From: Deroplatys truncata
Taxonomy: Eukaryota > Arthropoda > Insecta > Mantodea > Mantidae
Length of the DNA stretch: 64,000 nt
Direction: 5' to 3'
Assembly: GCA_030765065.1 (NCBI GenBank)
Contig: CM060978.1
Location: 222,661,498-222,725,497 of the forward strand
Shown here in pieces: positions 12,691 through 23,040 of this stretch (position 1 is its first letter; every line of letters begins with the position of its first letter). The notes under the pieces were generated by a model that did no database searches, was not told where the DNA came from, and was given only the letters and a program-made list of their open reading frames with translations. Both the position numbers and the translations under genes were made by a program.

Positions 12691-12954
12691 ATACCCTAAT
12701 ACAGTGCCTTCTTTTATGCCAAGGCCGCGGATCGCACGAATGCGTGCTCCGCATACAGACTGCTACACTACAGTAACTCCCGCGTTACTTACCCACGAGT
12801 GTTAGTAACATATATGTAATGAGTACTAACCTTGTTATAAGTGTTGTTGAAAGTGGCGATTCTTCTTGCCTAAAGTTCATAATTTCTGCTTTTATATTGT
12901 CCTTAAGTTCGTCTATGGTGTGGGGATTGTTCCTATAATCTTTATTGTTTAGCG

Positions 12955-13157
12955 TTTAGCGATCCCGTTGTTGTAACTTCATTGACCAAACATCTGACAG
13001 TGTCTCTACCCGAACTATATATCTGCAATTGCTGCTGAAATTGTCTACACACCTGTCTACATGATTCAGCTTTCACATATGTATCGTACATAAAAATATG
13101 CTGTTCAAGCGTGATTCTGTTGGCAGGCATTTCCCTGGACAAATAAGAGAATAACAT
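12955..13157 (-). pseudogene. IS630/mariner-superfamily transposase, N-terminal fragment
   Basis: The minus strand encodes MPANRITLEQHIFMYDTYVK, AESCRQVCRQFQQQLQ and LVNEVTTTGSLNAKQ. This is the first helix-turn-helix (DUF4817-like) of a group of arthropod transposases, where a 'hydrophobic-EQ...Y...F...' segment precedes 'LV..F..TGS'. The frame ends in a stop just after the TTGS motif, and no catalytic domain follows, so only about 65 codons survive. The sequence on the right (13160-13340) is probably its 5' untranslated or terminal region. Confidence 0.7.
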
Positions 13158-13339
13158 TTCCTAAGGAAATCACACACAACACAGGTATTGATGAAACACT
13201 TCACAACACGAAGACAAAGCAAGACTGAGACAGCTCACATCTGATAAACGTACCCTTGACACGTTCTGCGCCTCTTCTGCGCAGTGGCATTATACCGAGG
13301 TCACTGCCGTCTCGGCCGCTACGCACATAAGGCGGTTGT

Positions 13340-15140
13340 GGCCTCGGCATTAAACGAAAGCACCATAAAATGCCTATGGTGGTGCGAACGAAATACTCTT
13401 TTTATAGGAAACTAGTATTAATTCCTTTTACTCATGAATGGAAAGAGCACGTTTTCGAGTTTTTTTTATGCAAAACGTAAGGAGGAAGCTATTGATCATG
13501 TATTCATTCATCTGCCATAGCTTTCACTCGTATTTCTAGGTAACTTATATTAAAGGTGTGAATGACTAAGGTGCCAGTAGATTCTAAACTTAATTACACA
13601 CGCCAGCATGTCAGAAGGTTTTCTATTACGCAAAGAACTGCGAAAGCTTTGTTGTAGAATGTTCTTATTAAAACCACATTACAGAACATGAATATATTTT
13701 ATCATTTTATAAATTTAAAAAAGCAATATATTTAATATAATTTAACTATTAATGGTATATACGCACTGATTTCAAAAAGCTGACATACATACAAGTTAAT
13801 ATATAGTTAATGCATGGACAATGTATCCTTCCATCTATCCATACATACCTAATACATACGTATTCACGTTAAATAAATATCAGAAAATCAATATTTACCC
13901 CACTTGTGAAACAAATTAACACCAACTCCCCAATTGGGAGGACTTCCATATATTATTTAACAAGCCTCATTTACCGGGAGAAGACCTACGTGTTTTTCTC
14001 ATTGCAAGAAACACATTATCTTGCAGTTTAGACCAAACATTTCATGTCCTACAACTTTCCAGGAAGTTTTATGGTAATTTCTTCCACGCACGGACGGAGA
14101 GAAAAATACTGGCACGGAATCTGAAACACATAAATTAGATCAAATATGATAATAAATTAACCAAACGGATTGATAATACATCGTTATCCCGCTTGAAAGT
14201 AATGATTTGCAACCTGGATTGCCCAAGCATTAATTCCCTCAATGAAAATTCGGAAAACATTTAATTAGGTACTTGAAATGCGCCATGGGTGATCCAGGAA
14301 GAGGCTTAACAATGTAGTTTAACAATGATCGTAAATTAGCGACGAAAAAGATAATTACACGAGTTAATTAGATGTTGCATACGTGTTTTACTTGGAGGTT
14401 GGAGGTAGTCTTTACCGTGTGATGGACGATAGGTCTGTGAAGAGTATTGCTGAACTGGTTTAAACAGAAAGTGACACTCCTAAACTTTATTGTTTGCAGA
14501 AAAGGTTTTGACACCTAAGCCAACTCTATTATCTCGCTCGTGGGTGTTCGTCTACATGTGCGTCGCTCGTACCGGATGTAAGAGTATAAATCATGTTTCG
14601 GTTGTTAAAATACATGTACTGCACAGTATTATTACCATAACTTCTGTAGCAGAGATTGCGGGACCCATACAGCAGCATCTGGTATTGACGACAGATGTCA
14701 GTGACAGCAACTTGCCTGAGGCATGTAAACAGCAACAGAGATCACATCTCACAGCAGAAAGGCAATTATTAATTCACCGTTGCCTAAATATATATGTACA
14801 TGCAGAAAATTGCCGGAGGGCCAAGGTAACTTCACGAAGAGCTCTTATTCATTTCCAGTGGCGTAGATTCTAACCCAAGGAAGTTATCCCATTTCTGCAG
14901 TGGTTTTTCATTAATACGTCACATGAATCTTGTTCTAAACCCTAGTACGTGATTATCCGCTAACAACCAGCAGGCTTTACAATTATACCGGCTAGCTGGA
15001 TTTGTATTTGTGCTGCTGACTTGCAGCTGAGTCGTGCATGTGTATTTCCATTAAATATCATTTGATACTGTAGGAGAGACAATGGTGGGAATATGATATT
15101 ATAAAACTTGAATACAGCTATAATATTTCCGGCCCGAGAA
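13340..15140. other. Unannotated stretch
   Basis: No gene recognised. The longest frame, 14490-14873 (127 codons), has unbiased composition. Its segment LTAERQLLIHRCLNIYVHAE vaguely recalls the transposase N-terminus at 12955, which is too weak to call. Confidence 0.35.
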
Positions 15141-15142
15141 TT

Positions 15143-15835
15143 TGAAATAGGTATTTTGTTGGAGTTGTTGGTTTATTTAGCTCCACGTACGGACGCCCAT
15201 TTGAAGTTAGTATTGTCTTTACGTTGTTGCTGCTACGTATGGAAAACCAGTTTGAAGAAGATGGTATCTTTGCGTTATTTGCACCACGCTTTGGGCGTCA
15301 ATTTGAAGGTGTATTGAAGGAGTATTATTATATTTCAACTGTTGGGGAGCCGAACTTGTAGTAGTTGCAACCGCACGTATTGTAAACAGTTTTCGGTACC
15401 CTTCGCCCCAAATGTACTTTCCGGTGGTCTTTGCCCAAAGTTTAAAAAAAGTTCGTAATTAAACTGTTTCTTTAAATATTTAATATTTACGTTTGCCTCG
15501 GCTGCGTCAGTATTTATTTTAGAGACATGGATATCTTGGCAAGGTTGTGATGCGACAAGAATGTAGGCTTACACAGATTATAATTTTGCTTCACTCCTTT
15601 TATTGATACTTGATACAATTAAAATAACACTTCACTGATATAGAGAGCTGTGAGATTCTTTTTATTAATTAATTACACTTTTTAAAACGTAAACTTATTT
15701 TTTGTCTCACACGAATACGTATTAAATCTCTCGAGGACGCACAAGCAACGCATCCAGTTATGAGCACTGTGTGCAGGCAACTGAATTGATTTCAACCGTC
15801 TAAACTTGTGAATTACTGTATTTCGAGTTTCCGAT
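15143..15835 (-). mobile_element. Truncated LTR (LTR-b) with tandem PBS-like units
   Basis: Same LTR family as 9760-10659, in the same orientation, but the first third of the LTR (the higher-coordinate side) is missing after about 15835. Its 3' end (15143-15310 on the plus strand) carries three successive units. Each opens with TTTGAA and closes with a PBS-like string: CTCCACGTACGGACGCCCA, GCTACGTATGGAAAACCAG and CACCACGCTTTGGGCGTCAA. Confidence 0.8.
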
Positions 15836-15912
15836 GTTAATTTAATGACATGTTTAACGGCAAGAGTATCATAATGCTCAAATAAATAATTAAATATATT
15901 CAAACCTATCGG

Positions 15913-16659
15913 ATTTTTTTTTTTTTTTTACAATTTTAAGACATTTGCCAGTTTTATGTTTAATAACACTGCTCGGAACTACTACATACTCTCCCATTAT
16001 CGCTACATAAATAATACTACATTAGCACGACCGTTGCTTCGCTCCAGTAAACAATGCAGGAATACCGATGGCTGCAGATTCCAAATATTCCGCAGCTTCT
16101 TTCGACACACGGATGTATTTAACATTTGTGTCGAAGGGTCGCGTGTACCGGCCTTGGTAGTCATTTCGATCATGCATTTTCTGTCATATATTCTTTTCCA
16201 GTGCCTTCATTTTAGCTTTTTCGTCTTCTTCATATACATGAAGAAGACGAAAACCCACACCACACCAGAGTTACTTCTCGTAACTCTGGTGTGGGTTTTT
16301 GTAAGGCATAACAACGTAACAATCTTGAATTGGATGCCTCTCATATTCCCAATATTTGGGTGAGTAGTCTTCTGGGATTTCTGTAATGTTGTGGGCCTAC
16401 AACACATTTGCACAAAAACTATCAAGGTAACAGGGATGATGCCAACCATAAAGTAGAAATGAGTTACATCTTTAAATTTGTGCCATTGCCATTGCCAAGG
16501 CGTAATGTTCATATGACCTCCACTCATCAACCTATGGGATACTAGCTGTGAATTTCCTTGCAGGTGTTTTAAGAACCTAATGTTTTTAAAGGCATTTACT
16601 ACTCCTGAACTACCCTTAACAGAACTCCATACAGCCATTTTTTCCGTGATATTAAGCAA
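15913..16659 (-). pseudogene. NDUFB5: NDUFB5 (complex I SGDH subunit) processed pseudogene
   Basis: Minus-strand retrocopy of the mRNA for a single-pass inner-membrane accessory subunit of mitochondrial NADH dehydrogenase. From the ATG at 16638 it reads MAVWSSVKGSSGVV, then RLMSGGHMNITP, WQWHKFKDVTHFYFMVGIIP (membrane segment) and VTLIVFVQ. After at least two 1-nt frameshifts near 16375-16395 it continues EIPEDYSPKYWEYERHPIQ. It resumes after an insertion as EEDEKAKMKALEKNI, and ends VKYIRVSKEAAEYLE...GAKQRSC before a stop at 16022-16024. The order and length (about 190 codons) fit the NDUFB5 family. It has no introns, an ATTAAA signal and a poly(A) tract of about 16 nt (plus-strand T run at 15914-15929). 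These mark a processed copy. Frameshifts, a stop after LEKNI and an inverted insertion make it dead. The 15.84-15.91 kb flank showed no clear target duplication. Confidence 0.88.
16217..16293. repeat. Two adjacent perfect hairpins (templated inverted insertion)
   Basis: Hairpin 1 has arms TTTTCGTCTTCTTCAT and ATGAAGAAGACGAAAA around a few bases (16218-16253). Hairpin 2 has arms CACACCAGAGTTAC and GTAACTCTGGTGTG (16261-16293). Both lie inside the NDUFB5 retrocopy, between the codons for HQSYEK and YEEDEKAK. The outer arms are the gene's own sequence, and the inner arms look like inverted copies inserted between them. Confidence 0.85.
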
Positions 16660-16773
16660 GTAAAAGGTCTTTCAACAAGAGTGTCCTATCTTTAACATGC
16701 GATAGCTGCCGTTGTTATTGAGTTACAGCAGTCATTTCTTTCATGTGGTTACAGTTGTTATTGAAAAATAGCC

Positions 16774-17130
16774 ATGGAACGTTACAGCATTCAGCAACGC
16801 GTAGAAATTGTGAAAATTTATTATCAAAATGGATCATCTGTTCGCCAAACCTTCCGTGTATTGCATGAAGTTTACGGTGTGCACAATCGTCCCTGCAGGA
16901 GAACGATTCGGCGTTTGATCGATAAATTTGAAGGAAGTGGTTCTGTCAGCGATCAAAGAACGTCTGCACGTAATCGACGTAAGCGCTCCAACGAAAACAT
17001 AGGCGCTGTTCGTGAGAGTGTACGCGAGAACGGAAACAAATCAATTGCTGGTCGAGCTCAAGAATTGGGGCTTTCGCCGACCACAACTTGGCGAATTCTG
17101 CATCTGAACAGGGGACAGGGGTGTACACAG
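16774..17130 (+). pseudogene. IS630/mariner-superfamily transposase, N-terminal third
   Basis: From ATG it reads MERYSIQQRVEIVKIYYQNG, SVRQTFRVLHEVYG, RRTIRRLIDKFEGSGSVSDQ, then NENIGAVRESVRENGNKSIA and AQELGLSPTTTWRILH. That is two successive helix-turn-helix domains joined by a linker, the DNA-binding half of DUF4817-type arthropod transposases. About 117 codons are intact. Similarity ends near 17130, and the frame then runs on through non-homologous AT-rich DNA to 17283. The sequence upstream (AGGTCTTTCAACAAGAGTGT at about 16664) may be the element's terminus, and it abuts the NDUFB5 retrocopy. No catalytic domain was found downstream. Confidence 0.8.
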
Positions 17131-17289
17131 ATGTCCAAAACCGTAATATCGAAACATTGCAGTCTAATTTTTTTTTTCTGCAACTCTCGAATACTTAGAA
17201 GTTTAGTATATCACAATATACCTGTTAATAAACGAGTAAATAAAAATACTATATACATTAAAACAGTATACATTGGGGGATGACAGGTA

Positions 17290-19000
17290 ATTTAGTCTGT
17301 TCTTTTGGAAAATGACCATCCTTTACATTGGTTGGCAACGTTGATTAAACAGCTCCTGTCATTCAAGTTATGTACTATCCACACACATTTTGTCGCAGTC
17401 TTAAGTGATTACAGAGCGACTCCTTTAGTTGAAGTGAAGCGAAAGGGGAACTTTTGATTGGGTCTCCCTGTAACATACCCAACTGAGTATGAGTCCTGGC
17501 TGGAAATTTTGGCCCGTATGTACTCCTGTTTGCTTTTTGGTTCTATAAGTGCTTAAAAAGTTCTTTGTTGATTATGCCGATCCTTTCGGGTCAACACACC
17601 CTATTTAGTGATCCAGTTGATATCCCCTTCACTTCGATAAATCTCGAAAAGTGATCACGGAATGTAGGTATGACTGACATTATATGTTTCAGTTATTCCT
17701 GATTCAGCCCCTTCCAAAAGCACTGCGCGCGCCCCTGACCGTGTGGAAGACAAGCACAGGTAGGAACAAAATAACGTAACGCTATTTTGGAACCGTTCCA
17801 AAAACAACCTAGCTGCAGCTACACAGTTTCATAATAAAAATCCTCTTAACTTTACATTAACGAGATCGTTTGAGTGTTTTTATTACCAGTTCCGAAAGTA
17901 ACTCTCTGGTCGTAGAGTGTTTTGCCTTTTAATACAACAGTTGCAAGTACCTGTACGATATGATGCGAGACCTTGGAACTGTTCACTCTTCCAAGGTAAG
18001 CCTACGCCCACTAGAAATCCTCTGCCCAATCTGTTTAATTACGCTACTGACACCTTGCGATACACATGCAAAAGTCAAAAATCAGACGCGATTTTCGAAC
18101 ATCTAATCCTTTGCCTCATGGAGACTGACGCGGATTGGTTACTCCGAGATGATGATGGATATGAATTTCTCTAATATAACTTAAGGAACAGCGGTAGTTG
18201 TAATGAGTATTTAGATGTAAGGAGGCATAATATATATTGTTTTAACAATAGATACGCTAGGAATAATTCACTTGCAAGACTGAATATATGATCGGATGGA
18301 GAGGAGAAGGACAATACTTGACAATCAGGAGCGAAGAATCACTTGATGCAAAAGAAATTGAGTCAGTGAAATAATAATGCACCAAGAGTATCCCTCTATT
18401 ACAACTAGGCGTAAGTGGTAAATACTTGTGGACATTCGGTTTATTTTGGAATGGTTATTTGGAACCTAATATGTTTTGGGAATTAGAAGGGTCAAGTAAG
18501 CATTTTACCACCTACAGTGACAACGAGCAGCAGGATTAAACACGAACAAAACGTACATTTTGCTCAGTTCTTTGGTGTCGTTTTTTGTGGAAGGGATTGT
18601 CGAACACGTGATTGTACTAAGCAGTTGTAATTTCTGTTTTAAACGTAAGGTACTTCTTTCTTATGGTTAGAAAGGCCTTTAATTTCCAGTGCATAACATT
18701 TTAGCAATTATGAATTTCTTTAATGGAGTGTAAACGTTTAATTCAAGATGGATGTGAATCACTGTTAATGAAGAAAAGCTAGCCACGATTTTCATTGAGA
18801 AAGCCATTACTTAAAATACACAGAACATACTATTTTTGAGGGAGTCTATTTTGATTACTTGATGTGCTATTACGATTAACCAGCTAGAGATATTTGATTG
18901 AAACCGCACGCCATTCCTCAGCTCATGAGCATCTTGTCCAGTATCTGTGATTATCGGATAGACAGGACTAGTTAACGGAGGGGACATATAGCACCCTGAC
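17290..19000. other. Unannotated stretch
   Basis: No recognised gene or repeat. ORF 17917-18174 (85 codons) resembles nothing I know. A block at 17690-17780 is somewhat GC-richer. Confidence 0.4.
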
Positions 19001-19099
19001 CCCAATGGACCTTAGGTGCGTACACCTCCGGAGGGAACTGGAGGAGACGTATGGGCTGTATAGTAGGCCGGCACAAGTTGACAGAGTTCTCTAACAGTT

Positions 19100-19468
19100 C
19101 CAAGCTTCACCACCCGCCCACGGGAAGGCGCTCGGAGACCCCTCTAGTGGGAAATACCACCCAGCAGTAGAGTTTCTCAGGCTACCCTGAGCATGGCTGA
19201 GAAGAAGTTCCAAATTGCAAGTCTGCGGTATTTGCACGACACCGACAGAACCGCAGCCCCGGAGTGAAGCTGAAACATGAAAGGGAAATGAGGTGAGAAG
19301 AAATGGGGAGAGAGGAAATACGGGGTAGAATATACCACTCCAGCATTCGTCTGCGTCAACCAGGAAAAACCATGAAAAATCCATGGTCAGAGTAGGCGGC
19401 CACCGGCAATCGAATCCGTACCACCCGAATGCAAGACTCACACGTTACCGAGGAGCCATCTCGCTAGG
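19100..19468 (-). mobile_element. S3-related SINE, divergent tail
   Basis: The minus strand has GATGGCTCCTCGGTAACGTG (head), CGGATTCGATTGCCGGTGGCC (B box), CGCCTACTCTGACCATGGAT and TTTCATGTTTCAGCTTCACT, as in S3 elements at 7772 and 12231. The part beyond (19100-19250) does not match those copies, so this is a subfamily or a head joined to another tail. Confidence 0.7.
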
Positions 19469-19479
19469 TACCTGTAATT

Positions 19480-19501
19480 AGAAGGTCTACTTTTGGGTGT
19501 T

Positions 19502-19532
<31 letters not shown>

Positions 19533-19945
19533 CGCGCGTGCGTAAACAGCATAATTCAAAAACGAAAAGTCGGTTGAATAAGAAAACTGATATTCAATTT
19601 AACTTCTTCCAAGCATACGACACGAAGATTTTCAAATCCCTCACCCCAAAATACCTTTTACATGAAAAATGTTTCGTTATTATGATTTTCTCAAGAATGG
19701 CTCCAACAATTTTTATAAAATACCATATGTTTAACATATTTGCATGACAAATAAAATGTATATACTGAATTTTTGGGAATAGTCTTTGACGTACCTACCC
19801 TTTATTCTAAATGAATTTTGCAAAATTGATAAACTGTGAAAGATAGACAAAATATTGCTACACAAAAAATGTAGATCTTGTAAAAGCAGACAATTATGTG
19901 AAATAAAGCTCCTTCTAGCTTTAACCATTTCTGAGATATTTTTTG
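19480..19945 (-). mobile_element. RepA, partial old copy abutting gag
   Basis: Minus-strand RepA from the TG-rich centre (TGTGTG/CGCGCG run at 19500-19538) through CAGCATAATTCAAAAACGAA, GACACGAAGATTTTCAAATC and AACCATTTCTGAGATATT. It stops abruptly at about 19945, where gag sequence of the LTR element begins. The left end is also incomplete. Confidence 0.8.
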
Positions 19946-20457
19946 TTGTGAAGAAGAATGATTTCTAACCTCTTGCTTTCAGCTTTGCTTTCTTTCATAC
20001 AATTATCTATTTGCTTGGCTAGATCATTTTTGATACTAGATAGCTCTGTATTAGTTTCAGTTACCTTATTACTTAACTCTGCACTAGTTTCAGTTATCTT
20101 ATTAATTTGTTCAGTTAACTTATTATTCATTTCAAATCTCATTTCAGTTATTGCTTTTAGAAGGCACATAATATTTTGTTGTGAGAAGTTTTCTTGATCT
20201 TGTGTCCTGGATGTGTGAGGGTTAGGATCTCTTTCTGTACCTAACTGTGAATTTACAGATAACTGTTCTTCTACATCTAACCTATTTGTTTCCTCTAGCT
20301 CTGATTGTAAAGTTACATTGCAATCTGTAATGGCTGACCTATCCTCTCCTACTTCCATATTTTCATTGTTTTCTGTTTCCATTTTATTTTGTATATTTTC
20401 TTTTGTTATATTTGGTTTGGAATTGCTCAATTTTAATTTACCGCTTCTTAACAGCAT
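19921..20457 (-). pseudogene. Truncated gag N-terminus of LTR retrotransposon
   Basis: A 178-codon minus-strand frame starts MLLRSGKLKLSNSKPN. It continues with an acidic, low-complexity segment (residues 25-90) and a long heptad-patterned stretch (about residues 93-165: MNNKLTEQINKITETSAELS..., with regular L/I/V spacing) predicted to form a coiled coil. It lies one leader length downstream of a tRNA-Lys-type primer binding site and an LTR, in the same orientation, which is the position of gag. The last ten or so residues (LHNKKYLRNG) come from the RepA repeat into which it runs, so the capsid, nucleocapsid and all of pol are missing. The position is solid, but the family assignment (Ty3/gypsy-like) is inference because no pol survives. 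Confidence 0.7.
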
Positions 20458-20639
20458 GAAATTATCTTAATAACAATATCTTTTCTTAACTATCTTGACA
20501 ATTATTATACGTATAAAGTATTGGAATTTTCTGACCTTTCGTTCTGGCTGTTTTAGTACACCTTTGTATTCTGGTGTTCCCTCGTAGATTGTAATTGAAT
20601 TGTTGACTGCATGCCCCGTACTCCTGAAAGAATTGATGC

Positions 20640-20735
20640 TGTCCTTGGATGATGTTGTTGATTCTGAAGTTCTCTGAAGTTTTCTGAAGCTCTCTGATGT
20701 TCTCTAGAGTTTTCTGAAGTTCTCTGTACTAGTTT
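20640..20735. repeat. Short tandem repeats in retroelement leader
   Basis: On the plus strand TTCTCTGAAG and TTTTCTGAAG variants recur about six times between 20655 and 20732, spaced 12-15 bases apart. They lie between the PBS and gag. The minus-strand ORF across them (20553-20795, repeating 'RENFRE/SENSREHQ') is probably only a reflection of the repeat. Confidence 0.6.
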
Positions 20736-20804
20736 CGTCGATTCTGGTAGTTCTATGATGTTCGGTGATCTCTTCTTTTCAGTTATTGTTGCCAAGTCCT
20801 GTCT

Positions 20805-20828
20805 GTTCGAGCCCCACGTTGGACGCCA
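20805..20828 (-). promoter_or_regulatory. Primer binding site, tRNA-Lys(CUU) type
   Basis: The plus strand reads GTTCGAGCCCCACGTTGGAC then GCCA. That is the T-arm and acceptor 3' end of tRNA-Lys(CUU) including CCA, with one mismatch by my recollection of that tRNA. On the minus strand it is therefore a PBS starting TGGCGTCC, three bases (AAT) after the LTR end. This orients the element on the minus strand. Confidence 0.85.
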
Positions 20829-20831
20829 ATT

Positions 20832-21843
20832 TGAAGAAGAATGTATTGTGGTATTGTTATTTTCCCCACGTTTTGGGAGTCATTTGAAGAAGAATATTTA
20901 TTGCTGCTACGTATGGAAGGCCAGTTTGAAAAAGGTGTATTATATTTCGACTGTTGGGGAGGCGAACTTGAAGTAGTTGCAACCGCACGTATGGTAAAAA
21001 GTTTCCGGTAGCCTTCGCCCCAAATGTACTTTCCGGTGGCCTTTGCCCGAAATGTTTAAAAATATTAACTTTGTATTTTTACTGTTTCTTTAATATTATA
21101 TATTTATGTTTGCCTCGGCTGCGTCAGTATTATTGTTAGAGACATGGATTTATTTGCAGGGAGTGGTGCGACTGAAGAATGTAGGCTTACACAGATTATA
21201 ATTTTACTTCACTCCTTTTATTAATACTTGATACGATTTAAAAAACACTTCACTGATATGGAGAGCTGTGAGTTTCTTTTGTTAATTACTTGCTCTTTTT
21301 TACACGTAAACTATTTTTGTCTCACACTGAATGCGTATTAAACTTCTCGAGGACGCATCTCGCGTCCCATTAGGAAAACTGTCTACAACCAACGCGTCTA
21401 GTTGTGAGCGCTGTCTACAAGCAACTGACTTCTGAATTTGTAAATTTTGCTATATTTCAGTTTCTTATTGACTAATCCTACTCCAATTGAATACCTTCAT
21501 TTAACTAAAGCTTTTTCTGGTTGTTGATTGGCTATTTTATAAATTGTCACAAAAATTACATTATTGCTTTCAAGAATTACAAGTAGTATTGTTAAACTTT
21601 CAAATTCATTATTGCTGCAAGGTTACCTCATTGTTAGCAACTTTTAACCTATTATTCTCACAGCTCCTACATTATTAAGTTACGTAATGCATTCACATAA
21701 CATTATTATACATGTATACAATGACTGTAATATACACTTTTTATATATTGTTACATACACATATTATTTAAGGCGGGCTGTTATTGAATTTGTATATTAT
21801 ATAATTAGACTGAAATCATTTACGTGTTAAAAATACTGCCTCA
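20832..21843 (-). mobile_element. 5' LTR of Ty3/gypsy-like element (LTR-c)
   Basis: Minus-strand LTR begins TGAGGCAGTATTTTTAACAC at 21843 and ends CTTCTTCA at 20832, followed by AAT and the PBS. It is about 1 kb long. Its 3' portion holds two extra PBS-like units (CCCCACGTTTTGGGAGTCA at about 20857-20881 and GCTACGTATGGAAGGCCAG at about 20905-20925), each followed by TTTGAAGAAG or TTTGAAAAAG. The 3' LTR and pol are absent from the window. Confidence 0.88.
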
Positions 21844-22039
21844 GTTGTTAGTTGAAACATTTAAATAATTTAACTTTCTAAATCTGTAAATCGCTATTCT
21901 TTTTATCTGGATGTCGTGCAGAGATCAAACAGTTTCATAGCGACGAGCGTTTTAAAAATCTGACATCTTTAGCCTGTTCTTCTTCCAACCTACAACGAAA
22001 TGTGTATTGAAAGTTTATCTTTATTAACAAGAAGTAGAT

Positions 22040-22116
22040 AAAGGAATAAGCTGTTGTAAGAATAGTTTGTAGAAGAGTAAAGAAATGTATATGAATTTAA
22101 CACATAAGATTTTTTA
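22040..22116 (-). mobile_element. RepA terminal fragment, old
   Basis: AATAAGCTGTTGTAAGAATA, then GTTTGTAGAAGAGTAAAGAA and AACACATAAGATTTTT, track the terminal 75 bp of minus-strand RepA copies with many substitutions. No more of the element is present. Confidence 0.65.
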
Positions 22117-22119
22117 TTC

Positions 22120-23035
22120 GGTAGACATCATTCCTAGTGAAATATTGGTATTGAAAATTTGGGTAGAATCTAATAGTCCACTATTACAGGCAAGCAGAAG
22201 AGAAACTAAAATACTAGCGACCAGCATCTGAGAGAAGCCGCGATACTTAAACAATCAGGCAATAAAGAACGCGGCGTTTGCCCTCGTCACTTCTAAAGAC
22301 ACGTACCTGCGGTAAATCATAGTCGAATCAAGGCAGCATTACTGTAATTCCCATCTCCGCCTACAGAGTGCCATGCGTAGCTCCGTCACACTCATCACGC
22401 CGCTAAGTTTGCATTATGCGCTCTTTTGTTTTGTTTACCTTCGCTGTAATAAAAGAGTGTGTAACACAATAACCAGTCTGCCGGCCGTTGTAGTGATTTA
22501 TAGAGTATGACGTTACATTAACAGGGATTTTAGTGGCCAATTCACTGCGGTTGTGTGGTCATACAGGTTCACTAGTTACGGTAATTTATTTTCCGCCTCA
22601 TTTATTGCTTACCTGCTGTTACGCGCAAGATTAACGGTAATGCAAAATCATCCGCGAAAACCGGCCATTACAAAGCCGAAGGATTAAATAAGCAAAGTGT
22701 CTTGTAAACTGCATTTTAATTACAAGATATGAAATATAATTTAATAACTACATTTATTTTCGCTTCCTGGTTTTACTAGCAATAAACATCTTAAAAGTGC
22801 TTAATGTGGAATACTTTAAACAATAATATAAAATAACTAACACAAAAAACACATTTAAAATAAGTATGGTCAAAAAGGCAAGTGAATGTGCGCGAGTCCT
22901 TTAAAACTTACTGATTTTAACAATTGTTACGAACTTTGAAATTTTTTGCGCTATAAAGAAAAACCTGCATTAATTTTACTCTATTTCGGTAACTGGAAAC
23001 TGCATTCTCAAACGAGTATTTTAGACCGTAACCAT
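22120..23035. other. Unannotated stretch
   Basis: No gene recognised. The block at 22190-22700 is GC-richer than its surroundings and contains TTAACGGTAATGCAAAATCA. It might be an old SINE or a conserved noncoding element, but I cannot tell. Confidence 0.35.
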
Positions 23036-23040
23036 TTTTA

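Noticed and set aside
14490..14873. 127-codon ORF as a gene
   Set aside because: No domain, weak similarity to a transposase N-terminus only, and no supporting context.
16207..16659. NDUFB5 as a functional intronless gene
   Set aside because: Frameshifts before WEYERHP, an inverted insertion and a stop after EKNI break the frame. The poly(A) tract marks a retrocopy.
20553..20795. 80-codon minus ORF between PBS and gag as a gene
   Set aside because: Sequence is dictated by short tandem repeats in the leader, and it would precede gag in a retroelement leader.
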